Notes: generated by a model from the letters alone, not told the origin. Positions 20,141-32,345 are shown, numbered from the stretch's first letter. The stretch is 64,000 nt of DNA from Acorus gramineus (GCA_030737835.1 CM060849.1:2356001-2420000); one strand, 5' to 3'. Numbers and translations: made by a program.

Positions 20141-22990
20141 TGTTATATATGTGTCACTTTTAGCCTTCTGGTAACCATTGGGACATTTTGGCAGTTTTTC
20201 AGTTTTTTTCATTTTTCGATCGGAACCGCTAAAATTTTGGAATTTTAGCTATCACCCTGAGTTTGAGGGCTCCGATTGGAAATCAAACTGCATATTATGT
20301 GTCCTGGTGCCATTCCAAGCCACTCACGAAAATTTCATCGAATTCCGGTAACGTTTCAAAATTTTGCAGTTCTAAAGCGTATCCGGGTTTTGACCGAGCG
20401 AGAAGTCATTGGGAGACTTGACTTGGTCAAATGTGGACCCATGACTTGGTCAACCCCCTTTGTTTTCTAGTGTGGATGGGTTGACCCAAGTCAAAGTGCA
20501 CTTAAACCTAATTAATCCTAGCCTAAACCTAGTTTAACCTAACCTAAGTGTGGGTGTGAGTGTGTGTGGTGTGGGTGTGAGTATAAAGAAATCCCACGAC
20601 AACATCCCTCCTATTCATCATCTTCTCCAAAATTTCTCTCTCTCTCCCTCTCTTTAAAACCCCCATATGATCTAGTAGGAGGCCTTGAAATCGAAAATCC
20701 TAAGAAGAGAAAGGATAGGTAAGGACCCGATCTACCTTCCGGTGGTCTCCGATTCGAATTCCCACATGTGTGACCCCCTTCTCATGCCCTCTTCTCTTCC
20801 CTGTTTTCAGCCTTGCTTTGGCTGAGTGGAGGCTTGGTGGTGGTGGCCTTGGAGGTGGTGTTTCAGTGCGTGAAGAGCACCCGTTCTTCCTCCCCTTCTC
20901 TTCCTCTCCTAGGGTAAGCTTTATTTCCTTCCTTTTCTTGTTTAGATGAATGTTAGGAAGGGTTTTTGGGTGTGTATGGCTTTCATGGTGGTTTGGGTGG
21001 CTGTTGGTGGCGGTTGGTGGCTGTTGGTGGCCATTGGTGGCCTTCAGGGTGGTGGTAGGGTTGTCTCGGGTAGGCTGGTAGCGCAGGCAGGCGGGGTGGG
21101 CAGAGCAGGCTGGCAGGGTACGCGCGCGTGCGTGCGGGCATGCGCGCGGGCGTGCGCGCGGGTGGAGCAGGAGTGTGCGTGTGCTGCGCCGTGGGCGCCG
21201 TGCGGGGGCGTGCGCGCGGGGCCGCGTGCGGGTGCTGCGCGCAGGGGGCCGTGCGGGGGCGTGCGCGCGAAGCGCTGCCCAGAGGCGCAGTGCGTGCTGT
21301 GCGCGCGCGGTGAGGCGAGCGGGTGGTGCGCGTAGGTGCGCGCGGGGTGCTGCGCTGGGGCGCAGGGCGTGCGGGTGTGCGCGCGAGTTGCTGCGCTGGG
21401 GCGCAGTGAGCGCGCGGTGCACCCGAGGGGCTCGGCAGTGCGTCTGGGCGCGCGGGGTGGGGCGCGGCTGTACGCTTGGGGCGGGTGGCCATGCATACGG
21501 CTGCCCGGGGGTTTGGGAGTGAGTCGGGGTGCTCGGACTCGCGTGCGTACAGGCCGTATGTACGCTTGTCCGAGTGTTGGGTATTTTAGTGTATTTTTGG
21601 TTATATTTGTGTATTTTACTCACCGAGTTGATTTCCCTGTCTTGCAGATCTTGACGGACGGTCGCGCGACGACCTGGTTATTGGTGAGTGGGACAACCCA
21701 ACCCAATGGGGAGGCGCTATATGAACTTGGGCGTATACCGTCCTCCCCTGAGGCACCATAGTTTAATATTAACTTGTTTAATATATAATCTATGCAAGCA
21801 TGATTAATATGTAGTATGCATGCTACCCTAGACCGTGTATGTTAGGGACTTGCACCCTTAGGATATGTGTAAGAGCCATGCATCCTGTCACCATGTTCTC
21901 ATGCTAGGAAGCCTCGACCTATGCATGTGTCCTACTAGTTTAAATTATTAAATTAAATGTGAACTTATGGTATTTTAGCATGCCTTAGGGAATATTAAGG
22001 GGCCTTGCGAGGTCAACATTGAGACCCGGGCTAGGGTACTCCGTGTTCCTTGTTTGGTTGTCGGGATGTCCTATATCGGGACCTCATGGTGCCTCCCAAG
22101 GTTTCTTTTCCCGATAATATTATAATATATGTTTCCCCGCATCTTAGTTATGCACCCTGGAGGAATTCTGAAGAATTCATGACATTTATAAGTTGAGATC
22201 GGTGTCGGCGGATCCGAGTGGATCGTATGCGTATGGATAGGCTGTTTCTGTTCCCTTCGTTTAATCCGTATAGAGACTGCCCCAGCGTTAGAAAGGCCGT
22301 CCCGTAAAAGTGCTCCCATCAGTAGGTACCTCCTGATTTGGATTCGGACTGTGCTGAAGTGTGGGAGTAGGCCAAGCGGCTACGGAGTGGAGGAGAGACT
22401 ATCGGTGGACCAAGGGTGATTAACAGCCTAGTCAGTCCCAATATCCTATGTCACCTATTGAGGGGTGAGGGTGAGGGTGTGGTGGGTCGGCGATGTTGCG
22501 ACCCACTGGATTTGTGTATTTCCTGCCACTTAGAGGCTTTGATTTAATTGTGGTTAATTAAAATTGTGATGCATGTGTTGTGCTATTCACTGAGCGTGTG
22601 GCTCACCCCTCGCATAATTTTTCTCCAGTTATCACTGAGTCGAACTTAAAGGAGGAGCTCCCCGAGGGATTTCATCAGTAGCGGAGCAGCGCCACGTCCC
22701 GCGAGCATCCCTTTTTGACTGTATGTAACATATTTCCGTGCTTGGGCACATGTTTGTATTATACTTGGACGTATTTGTGTATATTGGCTCTCACAGGACA
22801 GTTGATTATGTATCGAGTCTGTAGTATGTTTTTGAATTACAGACTCAGTGTATATATCATGTCAGTCTTGCTTTCGTCTGTGTTGTCATTTTAGTTGTTG
22901 TTTAGAGTATATTATTGATCTCCTGTATAGACTGCTGATATCCTGTATACACTTGCCGCGTCTCGGGGACGGCCGCCCTGTGGCGTGACA
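20141..22990 (+). repeat. 3' LTR of the Gypsy element
   Basis: 2,850 bp, TGTTATATATGTGTCAC to GTGGCGTGACA, collinear with the 5' LTR in all modules. It is followed by the target duplication CAATT. Confidence 0.93.
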
Positions 22991-23095
22991 CAATTACCCA
23001 TTCGTTTGATTGGGGCATTCTTCATCCTTGATGGTTGGCCAGTTCTCAGCTTCTATGGAATGATACCTTCTCATATACAATTTCATCCACATGAC

Positions 23096-23280
23096 CTGCA
23101 TAGTTAACATTAGTAAAGTACCCAAAATACCCAACAATGTACCCATATTGTTTCATCCACATGACCTACATAGTTAACATTTGTAAAGTACCCAAAATAC
23201 CTAATAATGTACCCATATTGCCTAACAATGTACCCTTATAGCCTAACAAAGTACTATTTGTTAACAATACAGTCAATCAT
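23096..23280. repeat. Tandem duplication in a MULE intron, made of GTACCC words
   Basis: About 75 bp (ATAGTTAACAT, GTAAAGTACCCAAAATACC, AATGTACCCATATTG) is repeated back to back in the intron between two protease exons, followed by further AACAATGTACCC words. A third copy of the core phrase is at 26188-26245. Confidence 0.75.
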
Positions 23281-26200
23281 GACATTGTGTGTCCCAAAGA
23301 AGAGTTAAGAGAAAACTGTAATGCATAAGATATGAACTTACCAAATTATTTGTACTTTCCATAAAACCAGGGATGTTCTTTATGAAGTTATACTCTACGA
23401 ACTGATGTTGCTTCAAATCAACCTTCAAAAGATGCCAATGATGGAACTCCTTAACATTTGAGTGGACTGGCATTAAGATCATGTCAAGATCCATCAAGAC
23501 ATCCTTGGCGCATCCTTTGCAAAAAGAAGCAAAATCGAACATATATTGCTCGGCTGAAACTCCAACGACGTAGCAAGGGTTTGTGTTGTTCAGGTTTTTC
23601 TGTATTAAGAAAAATAACCACAATCAGAAGATGGACAATGATATCATTCATGTTATCATGAAGGTGTCAGCAATGATAAAGTTCACTTGAGCCCAGGAGT
23701 AGATGTGTATAACCATTTGGTTTCAACATGCTCCTCTTTTAATATTGCAAACCAAATGTCTAATTCCTATTACAAACACAATCAATGTCATAATTCTTGT
23801 TCATATTTTACATGACCGTATCATCACATGAGTAATAGCAATTACTCACATCATCTTGTAGCTCATCCAAAGAGCACTTCACGCAAGCAAACCCTAGTAA
23901 TAAAAGTTCGTCCAGCCTGAACAACGGAGTCACTTGAAAAAAACAACATACAATTGGTAGAATAGGTGCATATTCACATTGTATAAAGATATAACACCTA
24001 ACTAAAGTATACCTTGTTATCGGAAGTGAAAGGAACTCCTCGATGAGTCCCTTATCTTCATCTGAGAGTAAAAACTTTCCTTAGTAGTTCCTTCTCTTCT
24101 CCAGGTACTGCATAATCAACGAACTGAGATATGTAATCTACAAATAAGAATTAACCGTGTACTATAATATCATAAAAGTGTATTGTGAATGCGTAATAGT
24201 GTACTAGATATGAACTAACAGTATAACCATAAAAATGAACAATGAAGTCATACAAGCATGTTTACCTGCACATTCTTGCCTCCCTTTGCTACCAGCTTCT
24301 TGTGCTTTTTAGGTGATGAACAAATAAAAAGAACTTCTTCCGGTGATTGTGATGAAATTGTGATCACTGTTTCCTCCATCTTCTTATCTAATTTCCTAGC
24401 CAACGGACATGTCATGTATGGGGAATGGAAGAGGTGAGATATAGTCCTCGATCTTCTCTTCACAAGATCAACGTAGGATGCAAGCTTCAGACCATCTTCA
24501 ATCACTCCTTCAGTGGGATCTTGACTAAACGGCACGATGGACCCGGACATGTCCATTTCCTGGAAGGATGGGGACATCTCCATTGCATGGGAGCATGACT
24601 GGGCATGCTCCTCAAGGATTTTCTGCTCCTCTTCATCCCCGATCTCAAGATCACCATAAAGATCATACGTTGTATTCTCATCGTCATCATCATCATGAAC
24701 ATTTTCCTCCTTTGTTGTTTCCATTTTGTCCTAATTCACTGCTTCCTCGACCAACAGGCGGGCATTCTCAGCGTGAAGGACTCCCACTTCAGCTCTCAAG
24801 GCATCCAAAAAAGGCATTCTCAGCCTTTAAAGCATCAACCTCTTTCTCTAGCCTCTTGCATCTTTTCATCAATCTCATCTGTTGATATTGTCTAATGAGT
24901 GGGAGCTTCCTTTTCTTCGAACCAATGGACACATGATGTTTCAAACTCTTCTTGGGTTTAACGGGGGCAGGTTCTTCCTCATCTTTCTCATCACCCTTCC
25001 AGTAATTCAATGGAATGTTCTTTTGCTTGATTTCTTTCTTGGGACCTCCGAAAAGGAGCCACCTTTCACCATCATCAGGAGTGAGGCTTCTGACAACCTA
25101 AAATAAATAACATTTATCCAATTAACTGTACTATGAGCTTTAACAATGTACTATATAGATTTAACACAATTGAGTTTGCAAACTTAAAGAAAATGACAAA
25201 TACCTCATCTGCCCTCACATTACAGGGGTTGACATTCTTCTCACCCCTTCTCTTCATCTTCAGAACCCACTTGAACAACCGTGGGGACACATGATGTCCC
25301 ACGGGTTTCCACTGATCTCCTTTAACATGCTCGTAAAACCAGGCCTATACAAAAATTTATCCATTAGTATACAAAGCAATATAATAAACAACTATATATA
25401 ATAATGAAGATAAAGATAAACTTACACATAAAACGGCCGTGCATCCAAACAAGTACCCAATTGAAATTTTCAGGTATTTACCCTCATTGCGGCTCTTAAC
25501 GCTTGGCCACACCTTCCTCAGTGATTCCATCAACTGGTCTTTGATGGAAACAGCCCATGCATACCTCTATGTTCCCTCAAAATCATCCAAATATTATAGG
25601 AGGGGCAGTGGATAATTGTAGTGGCCGACTGAAAGTAAGAAACTAGCAAACATGAATGCAATCCACTATCGAACAAAATCTTTCACGTCCTCTTCCTCAT
25701 CTGACTTCACCAAGTCCACCATCTTCACCTTCAAGGTTTCCCTTGTCACGTAGGTATCATTGTTGAAATACTTCTTCTTCAGTCTGGAATCCATTGACTT
25801 TGATTTTGTGATTGCCCTCTCCCCAAAGGCAGGCAAGCCTATGATGAGGGCAACATCCTCAGCTGTAAACGATAACCGTCTTCCACCAATCTTAAAAATA
25901 TCTTCATCAAGACTATAGTTACTAACAAGTGTGTCAAGTAACTCTGATTTGAATCCTATCTTGGGGATGTCCACCAAGATGTAGAATGGTGTCTTCTTCA
26001 AAAGATTGCGATGACATTCCCTCACGTCTATCTCATCCATCGTCTTCCTATAATAAATAGGAAAACAATGGTGCTGAACTAACAAAGATTTGGGAATGAA
26101 AGGCAACTGGATTGTTCCTGTAAACATGGAATGATAGGACAAACATAAGTTACTGACGTGAATAATAACATATGAAATGAACATTAGTTAACATTAGTAA

Positions 26201-26629
26201 AGTACCCAAAATACCTAACAATGTACCCATATTGCCTAATAATGTACCCTTATAGCCTAACAATGTACTATTTGTTAGCGATACAGTCGAGGTGTATAAT
26301 AACATGTGACAAACATAAGGTATTGAGTACTAACAATGTGCTCATCAATTATAAAAATGTACTTCTAAAATCTACCAGTGCACCCATACCATATAACAAT
26401 GTACTAAGAATTAAATATCTCTTAAATGCCATACAACTATTTAGATTTATATCATGCTATTCCTTCAACAAGGTGTACCCATCATAAAGATTAATAGTGC
26501 ACCTACATTATACTAAAATGCATATAGCACATAACAACATACATTTCAATCAACCAATAAGTAGGACACATAGAATTGTTTACCTCGACTTTGTACCAGA
26601 CAAATATTGGACTTCTTGACTGATTCTTT

Positions 26630-27190
26630 TGTAACTTTTTTCTTTGGAGGGGGTTTGGTTGATTCCTTGGGAGCTTTGGGGGATGGCTTAGACAGGGCTT
26701 TTGTAGATGGCTTCTGAGTAGGGGATTTGGTGAAAGGCTTTGCAAGAAGTTTTTTGGATGGCTTTGAAGCGGGGGATTTGGTGGAAGACTTGGAAGGAGT
26801 TATTTTGGAAGGCTTTGATGCGAGGGATTTGGTGGAAGGCTTGGAAGGAGCTTGTGATCTAGTAGAAGTCATCAAAAGAAACTTTTATGGATGGCTTTTT
26901 AGCAGAGCATTTGGTGGAAAGATTGGCAGGACCTTTTGTCAATGGCTTTTTGGCAGAGAGCATTTGGTGGAAGGCTTGGTAGGACCTTTTGTCGATGGCT
27001 TTTCAATAGGGGATTCGGTAGATGGCTTTTCAGTTGGGGTTTCAAAGGATGGCTTTTCAGTAGGGGTTTTAGATGATGGCTCTTTAGTAGGGGGTTTGGT
27101 GGATGGCTCTTCACTAGGGGGTTCGGTGGATGGCCTGGGAGGAGCTTCTGTGGATGGGTTTGAAGGAGCTTCTGTGGGTGGGTTTTTAGT
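26630..27190 (-). repeat. 27-nt coding repeats of the Pro/Ser/Thr-rich region
   Basis: On the minus strand, units such as PSSKTPTEK, PSFETPTEK and PSTESPIEK give a 9-residue period (27 nt). The repeat decays toward 26640 into PSTKSPASKPSK forms. Such low-complexity, lysine-bearing linkers are common between the N-terminus and the mobile-domain part of these proteins. The frame changes at least once within the array. Confidence 0.75.
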
Positions 27191-27250
27191 AGGGGATTCA
27201 GTATTGAACCTTGGACTTCTTCTTGGTGTCAAACCCTCTGTTCGAACCAT

Positions 27251-28237
27251 TTTTAAAATCCTATACAGTGTGAAAAAACATAAATAATATAAATTAGAAG
27301 GTAACAAACATGTAAACACATAAAATGCAAATGGCAAACCAAAATAACATGTAAATCTTTGGAATTGGCATTAAATTGATAAAGTAAATTTACTTCGACA
27401 CATGCTATCATTAGTTTAACAATGTACTCAAAAGATTTACTAGTGTAATATTACGTTTAAAAATGTACTGTGAAGACATTACAGCGTACTAATGACCCAA
27501 CCACTTGTGCATAGCATAAGCAGCAAATCCACTCAAGGCTTGTGCATAGCAACAATATGTCTTCTTCAGAAAAGAATTGTAGATAGTATAATTTTATATC
27601 ATGCATTTGCATAGCATAACCAGAAAATCAACCCAAGACATGTGCATCAGATATATTTGTTGTTTATCAAAGTATAAATTAGGTCATATACAAATAAGAT
27701 AACAGTGTACTCGTTTATATGTACAAAGTACCCATATTTGAAACCCATATCAGTAGATCCTTTAGAATATGAACAACCTTTATTTCAATTAGGTGATGAA
27801 AGGTTGAGTTTGACGTACTGTATGCAGGAAATATCGACTGAGCCTAGGTAATGACCTCGTGGCCGCGGAGAATCACCGAGGGCTTCTCGATTCATTGGTG
27901 TCGTCGTCGATGCACGGTTCCGTTGATGGAGGGAGACCGATCGGATGATTTCGTGGGGAGTTTTTGAGGGTTTCGTGAGGTTTAGTTAGGGTTTCAGGAA
28001 AAAAACCAGGGGTTTCGAGGAGAGGGAGGGGTTTTGGGGGAAAATTTCAGGGAGAGAGAGGGAGATTAAGTTGGAGGGGTAGGGATGACATTTCATAAGG
28101 GGGCTGAAACGACAGTGGATGGAATGGACCTACAAATAATAGATTTTGGGTTTTAGGATCTAAAAAAAAACTAAAAAGACTCTAGGGACCTAAAAATAAT
28201 GAGGGAGAGGCTAGGAGGACCTCTAACTAATTTTCCC
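27251..28237. other. MULE right terminal region and upstream region of the protease gene
   Basis: It contains GTGTACT words (27410-27500, 27700-27745), then a stretch of GAGGG and GGTTTCG-rich leader-like DNA (27840-28080), and the right terminal inverted repeat to 28237. Its layout mirrors the left end. Promoter elements for the leftward gene should lie here; none was pinned down. Confidence 0.6.
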
Positions 28238-28584
28238 ATAAGTATGACATTAAATATGACAGAAGTGAGACATTCTCACCATATTTAATTGAGCGCTGAT
28301 ACAGGCAACCCGTTTTGCAGCTTCATATGCTATGATAACGTAGTATATATTATGTTATCATAGTGCATGGATCCTATCATAGTATATGACCCAATTTTTT
28401 TTTTCATTTTTTCACTATAAAAAAAAATACATTAATGTATCTCAGTATATACTTCATTTCATATAACAGCATACACTTCAAAAGGTGAGTGTATAATTTT
28501 TTTTTTTAAAAAAAATGGGATGGACTACAATTAGGGCTGCAATGGGGGCTGTGTGTATCTAATGTATTTCAGTATGTATTAGTA
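28238..28584. other. Host DNA right of the MULE
   Basis: AT-rich. It includes an imperfect palindrome around 28328-28385 (CTATGATAACGTAG and GTTATCATAG). It probably contains the displaced upstream DNA of the C2H2 gene that lies across the MULE. Confidence 0.45.
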
Positions 28585-28884
28585 ATCGTATGTATTAGTA
28601 ATCGTGCGTGTTGCACATGTGGTTGTATTTGGACTAGACTTGGACTTTCACAAGACAGTGATTGTGTATTTGGATCTGCAATAATATTTTTGATTTACAG
28701 ACTTATTTGTAATTTATGCTTCTGCATTTTTTATTGGCTATCGCTAACATGTCGCCTTGTTACCTTATTCGATCCTTGTTGGTTATTGTTGTATTTTATT
28801 TGAAGTCATTATTGACTCTCGTGCATGACTTCTGATATTGTATGATCGGTATGGTCCCAAGAACGACCGCTCCGGGGCGTAACA
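28585..28884 (+). mobile_element. 3' end fragment of an LTR of the GGGGCGTGACA superfamily
   Basis: About 300 bp matching the last part of the other LTRs (compare 59985-60259): the TGTTGCAC stretch, the hairpin CTGCAATAATATTTTTGATTTACAGA, and the end TCCGGGGCGTAACA. More diverged than the others, so probably older. Confidence 0.75.
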
Positions 28885-28988
28885 CATAGATGAGAGATCT
28901 ACTCATTACCAAACACAATAAAGACACCTCACGATATGATTTGTAAAACCCCTCGATGAAGCTGTCGACAAGTATGTAAGGGAAATGT

Positions 28989-29737
28989 TACCCGATTGGT
29001 TTGTGTCATTCTGGGATGGATTTCGATTCCATGTGAGATTACCAAAAAAATGTATAAAATCCAATGTTTGGTTAGTGGTGATCTTGATGGTAATTGTGGA
29101 CCCCACTGGAATTAGAATCAAGGCATATAGGAAAATAGGGTGGAATCAAATTCCCACCTTTTTGTGGTAATCAAATTCCACTAGGAATCTTAAATTAAAA
29201 TATTATTCTACCATTTACAAATTAATTAATTACTATCTACATCTTTTCCAAAATAAATAGCCTAATTTATTTTTTTAACCCACCGTTTATATGTTCGTTT
29301 TGATTTTATATCTAAGAAACTCTGTTATAATTGGTATATGTGAAAAGGAAATCTTGACTGTCTATTAGAGATTGATTTATGTTTTTGAATTCAGTTTTTA
29401 TATTTGTAGATGGGTTTAGATATTATTATAATTGGTACAATTTTTTTTATTTATTTGCATTCGTTAAATAATTATAAAAAATTACTCTTTTTTTATAATT
29501 GTGATATGAGTAAAGAAATTTTTTTTGCAAGTATATGTATAATGGTAAGGGTGTTTTAGAAATTTAATCCAAATTCCTTATCATTTTTCATGTGTGAAGT
29601 AAATACTGGAAAATGATTCTTTGGAGAAATCCACCAGCGAACAAAACAATCTGATGGAATCTGAATTCATGGTAAAGTGATTCCTAATAAAGTAATCCCA
29701 TATATAAAAAAACGACATGAACCAAACGGGGCCTAGG
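28989..29737. repeat. Possible Tourist/PIF-Harbinger-like MITE
   Basis: The right end, ACCAAACGGGGCC, is a typical Tourist-like terminus. The left side has a similar but worn CCCGATTGGTTTGTGTCATT. A TTA stands before the left end and TAG after the right. The centre is AT-rich and non-coding. The TIR match is poor, so this is tentative. Confidence 0.3.
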
Positions 29738-31519
29738 ATTTGGGTAGGGTATAAACGTGATTGTATATCTGGGTTAAATTCAGCTAACCCATAGGTTAAC
29801 TTGACTGACATAATTATGTTTCTACATTTTTTGTTAAGTTTCTGCACGGTTATTTGGATTTTAAGAAAATTGTGAGGGGTTATATGGATTTTTTCTTAAT
29901 AAAAAATATTTATAAAATAAAATAATCATCAAATACATAATTACACAAAATAATGATGATGAAATCTTAATTTCAATTTTTGGTGGATATGAATGGAAAA
30001 TATTTGCCTCTTCTTTTAAGCCCTAACAAATCGAGTTGTGAACCTTTGGTTAACCGGTTAGCACATTCTGTCTCTAAAAAAATGTCAAAGGATCAAATCC
30101 CACTATGTCAAATGTGTACAAAGAACACCAGTTTTCAAATAAAATAAAATAAACTATGTCTTCTTCTTTGCATTGGGTATTCAACTAATTGTGAACAAAC
30201 AACCTTGGTAAATTTGCTAGTGTTGGATAGTGTGTTTCACTAGTTACATAATTGAAAGGCTACACTAATCTCGTTTATTGTGCGTATCAGGCTTAGTTCT
30301 TCAAGCTTTATCACTCAATGTTATGTTAGCAGCAGCATTAGCATATCCGAAGCATTTCTTTTTTATGGAGTGAAGGTCAACAAAGGCAATCAATGCATCT
30401 GGTGAATTGGTGATGGTGATTGGTGACTGAGCTGTAACAGTACAGAGGATTGGAACTATGATCTACTCCGATCATGTGTATGGATCTATTAGCCAAATTG
30501 GCTTTCTACCTCTACCTCCCATTGCCTCACTCTTTGATATCTTGATTTTTTGAGCTTCGCTACTAATGGAATGGAAACCCTTTGGGAACTCCATAAACAA
30601 TTTGGGGGTCAGGTGATCTTGTTGTATCGACTCTCTCATGTAATTGAAGCAAGAACATAGAACTCAGCCCTGCTCCATTCCATTTTCCCACCATACTAGG
30701 CATAAAGGATATTGCAATCTCCTCCACCACAACTTAACTTGGATGGCCTTGTTTGTGGGTGGGAGAACTTGATAGCAGGTCACCTGTCATTCTGTCAACA
30801 TAGGAGATCTATGAATATCCTAGATCCTTTCCAATAAAGTGTTTAGATACATTAGTACGGAAGTAACCTTATCCTTTTCTGGCAAAGGAAAAATGCATAC
30901 ATTGTATAATAAGTATTGAAATTTTTTAGACATAGAGCTTTGGGTTCACTTGAATTTACACGTTTGATCTCTTTGGAAGAGGGTAAGCAGAACTAAATTG
31001 GCACACTTAATAGTTGACTAACTATGTAGTTGAACTCTGCACTGATCAACTTTGGGGACTCATAATCCCCACGACTCTCATGTGACAGCTTATAATAGGC
31101 TAGCAGCAACAGCCTAGATGTATGGGTGTGTATCCATGCAACATGTATACTGAAATATTAGTTATTTACCATGCGGACTTACTTCATCATGATACGTGTT
31201 CAACATGACGTAATTAGAATGCACTTTGCACGTAAGATTCATCTATAAAAGAGGTTCTAGACTCCAAATCTAAGAATGAAATCTCATTTTCTTTAAAGAG
31301 AGAATTTTTGTTTTTATTTCTAAAAAGAGATGGAGATCTTGAGTGCATTTTGAAAGGCACAAGACTGGTGTAGAGAATTTCACCTCTAACAATTCTTCGG
31401 GGATTCTTCGACAATCTTTGTTAGAACCAATGGATACTACACGTGTTTCCTGCAAATTGGACTAGACCCAATTAAATCTACAAAATGTTGCTCATTTTTG
31501 CTGATACTTCTTTATGATA
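29738..31519. other. AT-rich host DNA without recognised genes
   Basis: No supported coding region on either strand. Contains the possible SINE at 30040-30155. Confidence 0.5.
30040..30155 (+). mobile_element. Possible tRNA-derived SINE
   Basis: An A-box-like TGGTTAACCGG (30047-30057) and a B-box-like GGATCAAATCC (30090-30100, one mismatch from GGTTCAAATCC) are 33 bases apart, as in tRNA-type Pol III promoters. An AAATAAAATAAAATAAA tail follows at 30137. No cloverleaf forms in full and no target duplication was confirmed. Confidence 0.45.
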
Positions 31520-31535
31520 AATTTTGAATTCCACT
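31520..31535. repeat. Left copy of the LINE target-site duplication
   Basis: AATTTTGAATTCCACT is identical to 61695-61710, on the far side of 30 kb of inserted DNA. Confidence 0.85.
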
Positions 31536-32345
31536 CTTTTTTTTGGGAATAAAGGTAGAAATTTGCTACCCGATTTCATTCTGATTTCGAATTACAAACT
31601 CTGAAAGTGGGGGAGAATAGAGAAACAACATAAAACAGGAGAGCAAGAGTCCTCCAAAAGGCCTTGGTTAGAAGAGTTATTTAACAAAAAGCTACCCATC
31701 CCGTGGTTATGCTCCTAACACCATTCTCCCATTCCTGAAATGTACCTCCTCCGCCTTCACTATCTGGCATCCCCAGTCCCGCATACACCCTTGAAACATT
31801 TCCCACATGTTCTCCTGGTATGGCCTCACGCCTCAAAATATCATGTCATTTCTAGTTCTTCGGATGGACCATGCGCTCGCCGGTACTACTATTTACGCTA
31901 TTAGAGTTTCCGCTGTATTATCCGCCACCCGTTGTAATGCCTTCCTTGCATTGCATAGTTTGTCCACTTTTTGGAAGGAAGTTGCCAGCCCGGTGTGTGT
32001 TCCTCACACTGCCCAAAACTGCTGCACTACCACACAACCACAAAACAGGTGTTGCGACATCTCCGATTCTGCCGCACACAGCGTGCATGTAGTTGAGTCA
32101 TTTGGTGCCCACCTCTCGCGATACGCCTTTGTGAGGAGACGTTCTTGGTATAGTAACAACATAAACAACTTGATTTTCGTCGGGATCTTTGATCACCATA
32201 TTTGTTTATGCTTGCTACTAATTTGTGGCCTCTCCTCCGATGATGTAGTCCACCATATGTAGGCGCTTTTCACCGAAAACTCCCTGGAACCCCTCGGTCT
32301 CCATCTGAACTGGTCCTCTCTTGTTGCCTGATTGCCCTGCATCCC
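31536..32345 (-). mobile_element. 3' part of a 5'-truncated L1-type LINE, split by R1
   Basis: Minus strand. Protein remnants are DQFRWRPRGSREFSVKSAYIWW, then KIPTKIKLF, then YQERLLTKAYRERWAPNDSTTCTLCAAESEMSQHLFCGC, the zf-RVT domain (Cys/Cys/His/Cys) that closes plant LINE ORF2. Next come PASAWSIRRTRNDMIF and a non-coding 3' end with a short A run next to the target duplication at 31536. Several stops and frame changes are present. The 5' part is at 61602-61694. Confidence 0.85.

Larger units (their letters stand above)
9177..22990 (+). mobile_element. Ty3/Gypsy LTR retrotransposon, chromovirus-like, nested in the MULE
   Basis: Both LTRs are present (9177-11974 and 20141-22990), with TG...CA ends and a perfect 5-bp target duplication CAATT at 9172-9176 and 22991-22995. 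The order gag, protease, RT, RNase H, integrase is that of Ty3/Gypsy; the tail looks chromodomain-like, and long LTRs would fit the Tekay/Del group. The LTRs show about a dozen differences in their first 240 bp by eye, suggesting an age of very roughly two million years at a grass-type rate. It is broken: about half a dozen interruptions, plus a solo LTR inserted in gag. It lies in an intron of the MULE protease gene. Confidence 0.93.
8962..27250 (-). pseudogene. MULE-borne multi-exon gene: Pro-rich repeats, plant-mobile-domain-like region, ULP1 cysteine protease
   Basis: Minus strand. Start MVRTEGLTPRRSPRF at 27250. A proline/serine repeat region follows to a donor at 26584. An exon of about 26047-25426 carries DIPKIGFKSELLDTLV, ALIIGLPAFGERA and DFVR-stop-WIAFMFASFLLSVGHYNYPLPLLYNLDDFEGT, as in plant-mobile-domain/DUF1985-like proteins. 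Then come an exon at 25344-25204 and a long exon at 25097-24265 with a coiled coil and acidic tracts. The protease exons carry HHWHLLKVDL (near 23405), then an exon at 23095-22998, and after a GT...AG intron the last exon 9106-8962 with DCGIFVIKF and the stop. The 22998/9106 junction keeps frame (NGVDCG). C48 proteases remove SUMO-like proteins. The usual catalytic Asp appears as Asn (VEYNF). There are stops at 25666 and 25567, and further frame changes. Confidence 0.75.
5836..28237. mobile_element. Mutator-like transposon carrying a ULP1-type protease gene (about 8.6 kb plus a 13.8-kb insert)
   Basis: The ends are inverted: GGGAGAATTAATTAGAGGTCC at the left and GGGAAAATTAGTTAGAGGTCC (reverse complement) at the right. 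Similarity is patchy for about 100 bp further in, with repeated AGGTCC and TTATTTTTA words. Both flanks carry ATAAG, but a clean 9-bp target duplication is not visible. Inside, a mudrA-like transposase runs rightward and a ULP1 protease gene runs leftward, tail to tail. This is the arrangement of the ULP1-carrying MULEs known from several plants. A Gypsy element (9177-22990) interrupts it. Both genes carry stops, so this copy does not look able to move itself. Confidence 0.85.

Noticed and set aside
31807-32262. 151-codon plus-strand ORF with many Cys and His
   Set aside because: It is the antisense of the LINE zf-RVT region; the minus strand carries the family motifs.
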